A stretch of DNA of 64,000 nt, from the NCBI GenBank assembly GCA_024403715.1, contig JAKSRJ010000006.1, forward strand, positions 1-64,000, given 5' to 3'. Source of the stretch: Saccharofermentans sp. Its GTDB lineage: Bacteria > Bacillota > Clostridia > Saccharofermentanales > Saccharofermentanaceae. The notes under the pieces are model-generated. The model was not told the DNA's origin. It did not search any database and saw nothing but the letters and a program-made list of their open reading frames with translations. Below are positions 17,724 to 26,441 of the stretch, one piece after another. The stretch's first letter is position 1. Each line of letters opens with the position of its first letter. The position numbers were made by a program, and so were the translations under genes.

Positions 17724-19907
17724 TTAAAGGTGCATTACGCGCTCTCTAATCTCCTGTGTTCTTCCCTGATTCCAGAACTGAGTTCCGATATAACCACAAG
17801 TTCTTCTAGCTACATTAAGCTTATTCTCGTCATCGTTACCACAATTAGGGCAAACCCATGTAAGCTTATGGTCTCTCTCCTCAATCTGAATCTCGCCATC
17901 ATAACCGCATACCTGGCAGTAGTCAGACTTAGTATTGAGCTCAGCATACATAATGTTCTCATAAATAAACTTAACTACATCAATTACAGCATCGATATTA
18001 TCCTGCATGTTAGGAACCTCTACATAAGAGATAGCTCCACCAGGAGAAAGTTTTTGGAACTTAGACTCTAATGTAAGCTTATCGAAAGCGTTAATTTTCT
18101 CAGTTACATGAACATGGTAGCTATTAGTGATGTAATTTCTATCAGTTACACCCTTAATAACACCAAATCTTCTCTGAAGACACTTGGAGAACTTATAAGT
18201 AGTAGACTCAAGTGGAGTACCATAAATAGAGTAATCGATGTTCTCTGCTTCCTTCCACTTAGCGCATGCATCATTAAGTGCTTCCATAATCTTAAGACCA
18301 AAAGCTTCACCCTCTGGTTCTGTAAGCTTCTTACCTGTTACTTCATATACGCACTCCCAAAGACCAGCGTAGCCAAGGGAAATTGTAGAATAACCACCAT
18401 AGAGGAGCTTTGTAATTGGCTCACCCTTCTCAAGTCTAGCCAAAGCACCATACTGCCAAAGAATTGGAGCAGCATCAGATAATGTACCAGCAAGTCTGTC
18501 ATGTCTGCAGCGCAAAGCTCTGTGGCAAAGCTCTAATCGCTCATCCAATATCTTCCAGAACTTAGCCTCATCTCTAGACTCACAGCATGCAGAACATGCT
18601 ACATCAACGAGGTTCAAAGTAACAACGCCCTGATTAAATCTTCCGTAGTACTTAGCCTTACCATTCTCATCTACATATGTTGTAAGGAATGATCTGCAAC
18701 CCATACATGTATAACAGTTACCATCACCATTCTTATCAACCTTTAAGCTCTTCATTACCTTCTCAGAGATATAGTCAGGAACCATTCTCTTAGCTGTGCA
18801 CTGAGCAGCAAGTCTTGTAAGGTAGAAGTATGGAGCATCCTCAGTAATATTGTCTTCTTCAAGAACATAGATGAGCTTAGGGAATGCTGGTGTGATATAT
18901 ACGCCAGACTCATTCTTAACACCCTGAATTCTCTGCTTCAATACCTCTTCAACAATCAAAGCAAGGTCATGCTTAAGCTGAGGATCCTTAGCTTCATTTA
19001 AGTACATAAATACAGTAACGAATGGTGCCTGTCCATTAGTTGTAAGAAGAGTTACTACCTGATACTGGATAGTCTGAACACCACGCTCGATTTCTTCGTG
19101 AAGTCTCTTCTCTACAAGCTTATTCTTCTGCTCTTCTGTAATCTCTACGCCTAAGTCTTCGAATTCCTTATTTACGATTTTTCTAATCTTCTCTCTTGAT
19201 ACCTGCACGAAAGGCGCTAAGTGTGTAAGAGAAATAGACTGACCACCGTACTGGTTAGAAGCAACCTGAGCGATAATCTGTGTAGCGATATTACAAGCAG
19301 TAGAGAAGCTATGTGGCTTCTCAATCATAGTACCAGAAATAACAGTACCGTTCTGGAGCATATCCTCTAAGTTAACGAGGTCGCAGTTATGCATATGCTG
19401 AGCAAAATAGTCGCTGTCATGGAAGTGAATGATACCCTGCTGATGAGCATCTACGATATCCTGTGGGAGAAGGAGACGCTGAGTGATATCCTTACTAACC
19501 TCACCAGCCATATAGTCACGCTGTACGCTGTTAACAGTAGGGTTCTTGTTGGAATTTTCCTGCTTCAATTCCTCGTTATTGCACTCGATAAGGGTAAGGA
19601 TAGAAGCATCAGTAGTATTAGACTGACGGATAAGGGATCTTGTGTAACGGTAAGTTACATAAAGCTTTGCTACTTCATATGCACCATGAGCCATAATCTG
19701 CTTCTCTACGAGGTCCTGAATCTCCTCGACAGAGAGGGCGCGGTTCATCTTCTCACACTCATTAGTAACACGTTCAGCAATACGCATAATCTGCTTAGGA
19801 GTCATGCGATCTGGTTCCTTAGCAGCCTCGTTTGCCTTAGTAATAGCGTTGATAATCTTAGAAATATCGAACTCTACTTCAGTCTTGTTACGCTTAATGA
19901 TCTTCAT
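17724..19907 (-). CDS. nrdD: Anaerobic (class III) ribonucleoside-triphosphate reductase
   Basis: A 727-residue protein. An N-terminal ATP-cone (KIIKRNKTEVEFDISKI) gives allosteric control, followed by the catalytic barrel. Near the C-terminus a zinc site is formed by CQVC and CPNC, followed by the glycyl-radical segment RRTCGYIGTQFWNQGR. It reduces ribonucleoside triphosphates to deoxy forms without oxygen. The ATG at 19907 is chosen over one at 19937 because an AGGGGTG ribosome binding site sits six bases before it and the ATP-cone begins there. Transcription is predicted from the NrdR-controlled promoter about 150 bases upstream. Confidence 0.96.
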   Translation of the reverse strand: MKIIKRNKTEVEFDISKIINAITKANEAAKEPDRMTPKQIMRIAERVTNECEKMNRALSVEEIQDLVEKQIMAHGAYEVAKLYVTYRYTRSLIRQSNTTDASILTLIECNNEELKQENSNKNPTVNSVQRDYMAGEVSKDITQRLLLPQDIVDAHQQGIIHFHDSDYFAQHMHNCDLVNLEDMLQNGTVISGTMIEKPHSFSTACNIATQIIAQVASNQYGGQSISLTHLAPFVQVSREKIRKIVNKEFEDLGVEITEEQKNKLVEKRLHEEIERGVQTIQYQVVTLLTTNGQAPFVTVFMYLNEAKDPQLKHDLALIVEEVLKQRIQGVKNESGVYITPAFPKLIYVLEEDNITEDAPYFYLTRLAAQCTAKRMVPDYISEKVMKSLKVDKNGDGNCYTCMGCRSFLTTYVDENGKAKYYGRFNQGVVTLNLVDVACSACCESRDEAKFWKILDERLELCHRALRCRHDRLAGTLSDAAPILWQYGALARLEKGEPITKLLYGGYSTISLGYAGLWECVYEVTGKKLTEPEGEAFGLKIMEALNDACAKWKEAENIDYSIYGTPLESTTYKFSKCLQRRFGVIKGVTDRNYITNSYHVHVTEKINAFDKLTLESKFQKLSPGGAISYVEVPNMQDNIDAVIDVVKFIYENIMYAELNTKSDYCQVCGYDGEIQIEERDHKLTWVCPNCGNDDENKLNVARRTCGYIGTQFWNQGRTQEIRERVMHL

Positions 19908-19954
19908 AGTAGCACCCCTGCCGTTTACTGTTATCAAAAAATTGACTTGGTTAT

Positions 19955-19969
19955 TGTAACAATGTTACA
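19955..19969. promoter_or_regulatory. 15-base palindrome in the nrdD leader (possible operator)
   Basis: TGTAACAATGTTACA is a perfect 7-1-7 palindrome 48 bases upstream of the nrdD start. A second palindrome, AAATGTAACATTT, lies at 20004-20016, with centres 48 bases apart. Both lie downstream of the predicted promoter. They do not match the Rex, FNR or CcpA patterns I know, so the binding protein is unassigned. Confidence 0.4.
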
Positions 19970-20054
19970 CGCGTTTTTAAACTACTTTTATAGCTATTCT
20001 GTCAAATGTAACATTTCAAATCTAACAAATCTTTGACTCTCTGTTTGCTACATT

Positions 20055-20105
20055 ATTCTAACTATATATTGGGGGCAGGTCAACACGTAATACTATATAT
20101 TGTGT
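20055..20105 (-). promoter_or_regulatory. nrdDG promoter with two NrdR boxes
   Basis: On the minus strand TTGACC (20078-20083), a 17-base spacer and TAGAAT (20055-20060) form a strong promoter. Two NrdR-type boxes share the core CTATATATTG and start 31 bases apart (16-base boxes at about 20059-20074 and 20090-20105). One overlaps the spacer and -10 element and the other lies just upstream of the -35. Paired boxes spaced by whole helical turns are the known NrdR repressor arrangement at nrd operons. Confidence 0.85.
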
Positions 20106-20130
20106 TACAATTTTGATTCTTAAGACATAA

Positions 20131-20165
20131 TAAAAACCGGCTACGCACCATAAATGCATAGCCGG
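20131..20165 (-). terminator. Rho-independent terminator at the end of the aro operon
   Basis: An 11-base-pair stem with one G-U pair (20137-20147 with 20155-20165) and a seven-base loop is followed by TTTTTATTA on the minus strand, 30 bases after the stop of the last operon gene. It separates the aro operon from the nrdDG promoter. Confidence 0.85.
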
Positions 20166-20194
20166 CCACAATTCTAGTTAAATAATGAGCTACA

Positions 20195-21157
20195 TTACTT
20201 CTTGGCTGCGTTTGCTACCATTTCGATGAGCTTATTAGGTACACCAACACCTACAGGTCCGAATGGATTGATTACCAAATCGCACTTTCTGTTCTGTACA
20301 TATTTAGCTACTTCCTTAAAAGGCATAACAGCTACAGATGGCTTCTTGCCTCCTGCAAACATATCCTTCCAAGCTACAAGTGTAGAAAAATCTGTGAATA
20401 CTGGGAGAGCAATGCTGCTAGGATCATCCTTACGAGCGATAGTAACAAACTGGATTTTCTTCTTTCCAGTCATATCTGTTTCCTTAACTTCAGATGCAGG
20501 AAGAACAAGTCTTGCATTCATAAGATGAATCATCATGAGCTTCATGAATTCCTTATCCTTAGCATACTCCTTATATCGCAAAGTCATACCCATCAAAGCT
20601 GGGTTCTCTACCTGCTTTTTGTTCTCCTTAGTTGTAGGTGGAACATTAGAGATAACTGAGAATTTAGGCACAACATTAGTCGAATCAAGACCAACCTTCT
20701 GAAGGTCAATCGTAAAACCAATCATTACATCACACATTGATGCTTCATCAACAAGTGTCTCTTCGCCCTTATCATTAGTTGTATTGATGAGTGTAGCGCT
20801 TGTAACTAATACTTTGCCATCTGGTCTATAAACATAAAGAATCATCTCTTTGTTAAGAACACCAAATACCTTACCTCCGACAGCAACTATGCCCTCTTCA
20901 GTGCACTCGATATCCTCAGCCATCAGGAAGCACTTAGCGCCACCCTTCTTAATTTGCTGATCGACATTTGCTTGAGCGATATCATTAGCCTGCTTTTGAA
21001 TTGCAGCCTCACGATTCTTCTCAACTCGAATTCTGTCGGCTTCAGCCTTTTCCTTCTTCGCCTTGGCTTCTTCGGCATCTGTCTCATCGATAGCTGCGAG
21101 CAAAGCTGCATCTAAGTCATCGCCATTAAGATTAAAAATATCCTTATCGTCTGCCAT
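20195..21157 (-). CDS. SseB-like domain protein of unknown function
   Basis: 320 residues, no signal peptide. The N-terminal 75 residues are acidic and then Ala/Lys/Glu-rich, probably a coiled coil. The C-terminal 100 residues resemble the SseB N-terminal domain (IALPVFTDFSTLVAWKD, CDLVINPFGPVGVGVP). A middle domain is unassigned. It is the last gene of the aromatic operon, 15 bases after aroQ with its own AGGGGG ribosome binding site and just before the terminator. A link to aromatic synthesis is suggested by position only. Confidence 0.6.
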   Translation of the reverse strand: MADDKDIFNLNGDDLDAALLAAIDETDAEEAKAKKEKAEADRIRVEKNREAAIQKQANDIAQANVDQQIKKGGAKCFLMAEDIECTEEGIVAVGGKVFGVLNKEMILYVYRPDGKVLVTSATLINTTNDKGEETLVDEASMCDVMIGFTIDLQKVGLDSTNVVPKFSVISNVPPTTKENKKQVENPALMGMTLRYKEYAKDKEFMKLMMIHLMNARLVLPASEVKETDMTGKKKIQFVTIARKDDPSSIALPVFTDFSTLVAWKDMFAGGKKPSVAVMPFKEVAKYVQNRKCDLVINPFGPVGVGVPNKLIEMVANAAKK

Positions 21158-21172
21158 TATTCTATCCCCCTA

Positions 21173-21601
21173 TTAGCCTTGGGTTAGGAAATCAACAGCT
21201 TCAATATAGCCATCAAATCCTTTTCCTATTATAGTCTTCTTCGCAATCTTAGACACATAAGAAATCTGTCTGAAGTCCTCACGCTCGTCAACCTTACTGA
21301 TATGAACCTCAACAGCTGGAATCTGCACTGCCTTCAAAGCATCAAGAAGCGCTACTGAAGTATGTGTATATGCACCTGGGTTAATTACAATTCCATCTAC
21401 CTTATCGAAATAAGCTGCTTGAATGTAATCAACGAGGTCACCTTCGTGATTGCTCTGCTTAAACTCTACGTCAACGCCAAGAGTCTTGCAGTGATTTCCA
21501 ATCATCTCGATAAGATCGTTATATGTACTCTTACCATAGATATCAGGTTCTCTGATACCTAACATGTTAAGATTTGGTCCATTAAGAATTAATAGCTTCA
21601 T
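21173..21601 (-). CDS. aroQ: Type II 3-dehydroquinate dehydratase
   Basis: A 142-residue enzyme of the dodecameric type II class that converts 3-dehydroquinate to 3-dehydroshikimate. Seen are LILNGPNLNMLGIREPDIYG with the catalytic Tyr, the conserved QSNHEGDLVDYI, INPGAYTHTSVALLDAL and VEVHISKVDEREDFR. The length is typical. Its start overlaps the end of the trifunctional fusion gene by 20 bases. Confidence 0.96.
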   Translation of the reverse strand: MKLLILNGPNLNMLGIREPDIYGKSTYNDLIEMIGNHCKTLGVDVEFKQSNHEGDLVDYIQAAYFDKVDGIVINPGAYTHTSVALLDALKAVQIPAVEVHISKVDEREDFRQISYVSKIAKKTIIGKGFDGYIEAVDFLTQG

Positions 21602-23117
21602 TGAAAATTCTAACCGCCTCGTCTAAGTATTCTTCCTTTGAATCCTTGCTATCTACAGTAATACGGATATCACAGAGATTCTCATAAGCTTCATGTCTCT
21701 CACTATAAAGCTTCTCTACGCCCTTACTAGCTGTCAAAGGTCTATCCTCTGATGCGAGCATAGAAAGAGGTCTATCATTATAGATAACGAGAGAATTACA
21801 TCTTAGTGGGAAGTAGTTGTACTCGCGTGTAACAATACCACCACCGCAGGAAACGATAAGTCCACTTCTCTTTAAGTATTCCTTGGAAACTTCATGCTCC
21901 ATCTCACGGAACTTATCTTCGCCCTGAGTCTTAATTACCTCAGAAGGAGTTGTGTTATAGGTCTCTGTGAAAGCAACGTCCAAATCAACCATCTCTCTAC
22001 CTAAGTACTCAGAAAGTCTCTTAGCAAGAGCAGACTTACCAGAACCTGGCATACCGATAATAGTAATGTTCTTCATCTGGAACTCGAGCTTCTTAACTAC
22101 AGACTTAATTAGGTTAGCATCACACATAGACTCAGCTTCCTCATCTGTTGTAGCACCCTTAAAGAACATACAGGACTTAACAGCCTGAGCAACAAGCATT
22201 GTAAGACCACCTGCAATCTTAAGGCCACGCTTTTGTGCCTCATAGAGAAGTCTTGTTCTAGATGGGTTATAGATAACATCAGCAACAGACTCAAGTCTTG
22301 GAAACTTATCGAGGTCAACAAGAATGTTATCAATCTTAGGGAACATACCAACTGGTGTACAGTTGATAATTACCTGAGCATTACTGCAAATCTCGTAGAT
22401 ATTATCGTAGTTAATTGGCTCACCCAAATCACAGAAATTAACAAGTCCCGCCTTCATATAGCCAAGACCCAATTCAACTGCAGCTGCAGCACCACCGTGA
22501 CCTAATACGAGTACTTCCTTCCCCTCAATCTCGATGCCTGCAGAATTAAGCATGAACATAAAGCCGAAGATATCTGTGTTAGCTCCTCTTACTTTGCCAT
22601 CCTTACTAAATACAACAGTATTAACTGCGCCTGCATCCTTAGCAGAAGGAGTAAGCTCGTCACACATATTAGCAGCAATCTTCTTATAAGGAATTGTTAC
22701 GTTATATCCACCGTAAACTCCACGTCTACCCTGTGCCCAGAGTTCTTCAAGCTCATCTTCTTCCTTCTCGATAATTCCATATGCATATTCATCAGTAATG
22801 ATTGCATGAATCTGAGGAGAATATGTGTGTGGAAGGTGCTGACCTAATACACCAAATAATGGCTTTTCCTGATGCTTTCTTGAAAGCTCAAAAATCTTCT
22901 CGTAGAGCTCTCCAATATATGGAACTGCATCGTCATCAGCCTGAGCCTTAATCTCAGCAATTTTTGCTTCCTCACGAGCCTTATCAAGAACTGGTGCGCC
23001 TTTGATTTTCTTATACTCACCAATCTGTCTTGCAGTCTTAATTCTCTTAGAGAAAGCTTCGATAATTGCCTTATCTTCAAGATCTATTTCACGTCTTAAT
23101 TCTTCGAGACTCTTCAT
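21582..23117 (-). CDS. Trifunctional fusion: chorismate mutase, shikimate dehydrogenase, shikimate kinase
   Basis: 511 residues with three domains. Residues 1-85 are an AroQ-class chorismate mutase (LEELRREIDLEDKAIIE, KTARQIGEYKK, DKAREE). Residues about 86-345 are AroE (YSPQIHAII, GYNVTIPYKK with the catalytic Lys, AGAVNTVV, ANTDIFGF, LGHGGAAAA, INCTPVGMFP, GGLTMLVAQA). Residues about 347-511 are shikimate kinase (GMPGSGKSALAKRL Walker A, DLDVAF, GEDKFREMEHEV, SCGGGIVTRE, EDRPLTA). It therefore covers the fourth and fifth chorismate-pathway steps plus chorismate to prephenate. All three sites look intact. It overlaps aroC by one base and aroQ by 20. Confidence 0.93.
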   Translation of the reverse strand: MKSLEELRREIDLEDKAIIEAFSKRIKTARQIGEYKKIKGAPVLDKAREEAKIAEIKAQADDDAVPYIGELYEKIFELSRKHQEKPLFGVLGQHLPHTYSPQIHAIITDEYAYGIIEKEEDELEELWAQGRRGVYGGYNVTIPYKKIAANMCDELTPSAKDAGAVNTVVFSKDGKVRGANTDIFGFMFMLNSAGIEIEGKEVLVLGHGGAAAAVELGLGYMKAGLVNFCDLGEPINYDNIYEICSNAQVIINCTPVGMFPKIDNILVDLDKFPRLESVADVIYNPSRTRLLYEAQKRGLKIAGGLTMLVAQAVKSCMFFKGATTDEEAESMCDANLIKSVVKKLEFQMKNITIIGMPGSGKSALAKRLSEYLGREMVDLDVAFTETYNTTPSEVIKTQGEDKFREMEHEVSKEYLKRSGLIVSCGGGIVTREYNYFPLRCNSLVIYNDRPLSMLASEDRPLTASKGVEKLYSERHEAYENLCDIRITVDSKDSKEEYLDEAVRIFNEAINS

Positions 23118-24214
23118 TACTTTGTCTCCTCCTTCAAGATTGCATCATATATAGCAATTGCAGCCGCTGCTTCTACAACAGGAACAGCTCTTGGTGCAAC
23201 ACATGGATCATGTCTACCCATTATCTCAATACTTGTGTTCTCGCGCGATACCAAATCTACAGTATTCTGAGGTCTAGAGATAGATGGTGTTGGCTTAAAT
23301 GCTAGATCAAATACTAGAGGAACGCCGCCTCCGACTGAAATACCACCTAGAATACCACCACACTTATTAGTAGCGAGACTTACGTTATCGCCATCCATTA
23401 CAAATGAATCGTTATTAGTTGATCCAAGTAACCCGGCTACGTCAAAACCTGCGCCAAACTCCACACCCTTAACAGCTGGAATAGCATACATAAGATTTGC
23501 AATCTTACCTTCAAGACCATCAAAAAGTGGTCCGCCAATTCCGCCTTCCATACCATAGATAACGCACTCGACTACAGCACCTACAGAATCCTGTGCCATT
23601 CTTGCTTCTTCGATTTTTGCCTTCATTCCTTCAGCAGCTTCATCAGAAATTGCTGGGAATTCCTTATCGGCAATTTTAATTAATTCCTGCTTAAAAGCTT
23701 CATCCTTAACATCGTGGTTATAGTAGTTATCATCCATAACTCCACCACAACTCTTAAGGTGAGCATAAACTTCTATTCCACGCTTTTTAAGTTCATTAAG
23801 AGCAATAGAACCAGCAATACAAAGAGGAGCTGTCATTCTTCCAGAGAAGATTCCACCACCACTCTTAGAAGCCTTGTCACCATACTTAAGCTTACCTGTG
23901 TAATCAGCATGACCTGGACGTGGCTTATTCTCAATTGAGGAATAGTCCTTAGGCTTTGTGTTAGCGTTAATGATATAGCCGTGTAATACGTCGCCTTCAA
24001 GCCTTTCGAAAAGAGCTTCATCCTTCTCGCTTCTTGGAGTAGACCACTTATTCTTACCAGGAGCACGTCTGCTCATAAGCTTATATGTTACTTCCTTGTC
24101 AGCTTCTACGCCTTCAGGTAAGCCCTTGATGTAAACACCGATTGTTGGGCTATGGGACTCGCCGTAAATTGTAAGTTCTAAGCAATCGCCTCTGTAGGTG
24201 GATTCCATGCTCAT
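23117..24214 (-). CDS. aroC: Chorismate synthase
   Basis: A 365-residue FMN-dependent enzyme converting EPSP to chorismate. Motifs seen are LTIYGESHSPTIG at the N-terminus, RRAPGKNKWSTPR, RPGHADYTGKLKYG with SKSGGGIFSGRMTAPLC, FGAGFDVAGLLGSTNND and GGILGGISVGGGVPLVF. Length and motif order are normal. The start codon shares one base with the aroA stop, and the stop shares one base with the start of the fusion gene, indicating translational coupling. Confidence 0.96.
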   Translation of the reverse strand: MSMESTYRGDCLELTIYGESHSPTIGVYIKGLPEGVEADKEVTYKLMSRRAPGKNKWSTPRSEKDEALFERLEGDVLHGYIINANTKPKDYSSIENKPRPGHADYTGKLKYGDKASKSGGGIFSGRMTAPLCIAGSIALNELKKRGIEVYAHLKSCGGVMDDNYYNHDVKDEAFKQELIKIADKEFPAISDEAAEGMKAKIEEARMAQDSVGAVVECVIYGMEGGIGGPLFDGLEGKIANLMYAIPAVKGVEFGAGFDVAGLLGSTNNDSFVMDGDNVSLATNKCGGILGGISVGGGVPLVFDLAFKPTPSISRPQNTVDLVSRENTSIEIMGRHDPCVAPRAVPVVEAAAAIAIYDAILKEETK

Positions 24215-25362
24215 TATGAGAACTCCTCTCTAATTACATCCTTAAATGCTGGGAAAGACTTATCCAGCGGATTAATGTCGTCTATTTGAAGATCAACTCT
24301 AAGTGCTGCCGCAAGTAAAACCGCAGACATGACCATACGATGATCCTTATAAGAATCTAGGTCAATTATATCCTTAGCAAAGGAGTTATCGTAGCCATAA
24401 ACAGTAAGAGTATTGTCGGTTTCTTCTGTTTTGATTCCAGCAGCTTCGAGCTGTTCGCGTGTAGCCATAACGCGGTCGGACTCCTTTGCTCTTAAGCGAG
24501 CTGTGTTGTTAAATACTGTCTTCTTATTTCTGAAGGCAGCTACCATCGCCATATAAGGCACGATATCAGGAATATCCTTACAATCCCATGTAAGTTCGTC
24601 TACGCCAACATTATTTAAATAATCAACGATAGCCTTATCGCCTTGAACGGAATTAATATCTAGGTTTCCTACTTCCAACTTACCGTTAATAAGCTCTTTA
24701 AGACAAAGGAGGAATGCACCGCCACTCCAGTCGCCTTCGACATTAAATACTTCCTTACCTTCAAGAGAAGATGAATACTTATCAATTACGTACTGAGTAA
24801 GCTCGATATAGTGGATAGATGACTTCTCGCCTGTAACTTCGATAGACGAATTAGGAAGCACAATTAATGCCATCATGATGCCTGACACAAACTGAGAAGA
24901 GATACTACCATCAATAGTAAATAGACCTTCTGTTAGTGTGCCTGTAACTTCGATAGTTCTGTTTTCTGCTACCAAAGTCATAGTAATTCCGCGTGGACTT
25001 AATGCATTTTCCAAAGCATCCATCGGACGGTCAAAAAGACGTCCTGCAGTCTTAAATATAAGCTTTCTATTAGTAATATTCTTATTAAATAAATAAGCTA
25101 CAGCTACTGTAATCATGAAGCGAATAGTAGATCCTGATTCTCTGCAGTCAAGAACAATATCGCCATCGTGGTCATTAGCGTCACGTAAAGCCTTAAGGCA
25201 ATCCTTAGTAGCCTTAATATCATCGCTGTCGCCATCGCTATACTCTAAGTTGTCGTTAAGACCGTGTAAAAATCTAACAATTAATTCGCGGTGATATACC
25301 GACTTTGAAGCCGGAGCATCTACCTTAAAATCAAAAGTGCGATCCTTTAATTTAATAATCAT
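24214..25362 (-). CDS. aroA: 3-phosphoshikimate 1-carboxyvinyltransferase (EPSP synthase)
   Basis: 382 residues, shorter than the common 420-430 but with the main signatures: DAPASKSVYHRELI, DCRESGSTIRFMI, RPMDALENALSPRG and the C-terminal RAKESDRVMATREQL and DLDSYKDHRMVMSAVLLA. It joins shikimate-3-phosphate and PEP. Its start overlaps the aroB stop by four bases (ATGA). Relatively short EPSP synthases of this type occur in Clostridia (from general knowledge). Confidence 0.93.
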   Translation of the reverse strand: MIIKLKDRTFDFKVDAPASKSVYHRELIVRFLHGLNDNLEYSDGDSDDIKATKDCLKALRDANDHDGDIVLDCRESGSTIRFMITVAVAYLFNKNITNRKLIFKTAGRLFDRPMDALENALSPRGITMTLVAENRTIEVTGTLTEGLFTIDGSISSQFVSGIMMALIVLPNSSIEVTGEKSSIHYIELTQYVIDKYSSSLEGKEVFNVEGDWSGGAFLLCLKELINGKLEVGNLDINSVQGDKAIVDYLNNVGVDELTWDCKDIPDIVPYMAMVAAFRNKKTVFNNTARLRAKESDRVMATREQLEAAGIKTEETDNTLTVYGYDNSFAKDIIDLDSYKDHRMVMSAVLLAAALRVDLQIDDINPLDKSFPAFKDVIREEFS

Positions 25363-26441
25363 TTTGACTCCTTTTTAAGGAAAGACAAAAGCTCATCTGG
25401 AGTCATTTTTACAATATCAGCTTTACCGATTTTATTTACAACGATTAAGGAGATTGTATTGCCTCTCTTCTTCTTATCGTTCATAGCACCAGATACTGAA
25501 TCTTCTGGAGTAATAGCATCATCTATAGGAAGTGAGTAAGCCTTAATAAGATCTAACATCTTATCTGCTTCATCCTTTTCAAGTGTGCCCTTAGCTACTG
25601 CACAATCGATAATAATTCCCATTCCCTTAGCAACACATACACCATGAGGTAAAGAGAAATTTGAATTACGCTCGATTACATGTCCGATTGTATGACCGAA
25701 GTTTAATGTCTGACGAAGACCATTATCAAACTCGTCTTCCTCGATTACATAATCCTTGTCCTTTACACACATACCTACGATTTGCTCCATAAGCTCTGCA
25801 TCTTCTCTAATTTTGATGCCCTGATCTTTCTTTTCTACAAGCAAATCATAAAGCTTTGTATCCATTATGCATGCGTACTTAATAACTTCTGCCATACCCT
25901 CTGTAAAGGTCTCGTCAGGCAAAGTCTTAAGACAGTCTGTGTCTTCTAGAACAAGCATTGGCTGCCAGAAAGCCCCAACTTGATTTTTACCTGCTGGAAT
26001 ATCAATGCCAGTCTTGCCTCCGACTGAAGCATCTACCATAGCAAGAAGGGATGTTGGAATCTGGCATACCTTAATCCCTCTTAAAAATGCAGAAGCAGCA
26101 AAGCCACCCATATCACCTGTTACACCGCCACCCAAGGCTACGAGTAAGTCAGTTCTTGTAAAGCCGTTTTCTGCCATCTTATTCCACATGTTAACGATGG
26201 TGTTGATGTTTTTGCTCTGCTCACCAGCTTCATAGATTAATTCGACAGCTTCGATACCTGCTGCCTTAATTGAAGCCATAACTCTATCTAGGTATAGAGG
26301 TGCAACATTAGTCTCACTTACAACTAATGCTTTAGTAATCTTTGAATCGCGCTCGCGAATCAAACTACCAACAGAATCTAAGATTCCGCTGCCTGTAATT
26401 ACATCATATTCAGATGAAGTTTTTACATGAGTTTTAATCAT
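25359..26441 (-). CDS. aroB: 3-dehydroquinate synthase
   Basis: A 360-residue NAD- and metal-dependent enzyme that cyclises DAHP to 3-dehydroquinate. Seen are EAGEQSKNINTI, LVALGGGVTGDMGGFAASAFLRG, QIPTSLLAMVDASVGGKTGID, KNQVGAFWQP, EGMAEVIKYACI and LNFGHTIGHVIE with metal-binding His residues. It overlaps tyrA upstream by four bases and aroA downstream by four. No DAHP synthase gene, the step before, lies in this window. Confidence 0.96.
   Translation of the reverse strand: MIKTHVKTSSEYDVITGSGILDSVGSLIRERDSKITKALVVSETNVAPLYLDRVMASIKAAGIEAVELIYEAGEQSKNINTIVNMWNKMAENGFTRTDLLVALGGGVTGDMGGFAASAFLRGIKVCQIPTSLLAMVDASVGGKTGIDIPAGKNQVGAFWQPMLVLEDTDCLKTLPDETFTEGMAEVIKYACIMDTKLYDLLVEKKDQGIKIREDAELMEQIVGMCVKDKDYVIEEDEFDNGLRQTLNFGHTIGHVIERNSNFSLPHGVCVAKGMGIIIDCAVAKGTLEKDEADKMLDLIKAYSLPIDDAITPEDSVSGAMNDKKKRGNTISLIVVNKIGKADIVKMTPDELLSFLKKESK

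Noticed and set aside
19389-20036. Long plus-strand ORF opposite the start of nrdD
   Set aside because: It is antisense to a clearly coding region and runs through the promoter leader without a ribosome binding site or known motif.
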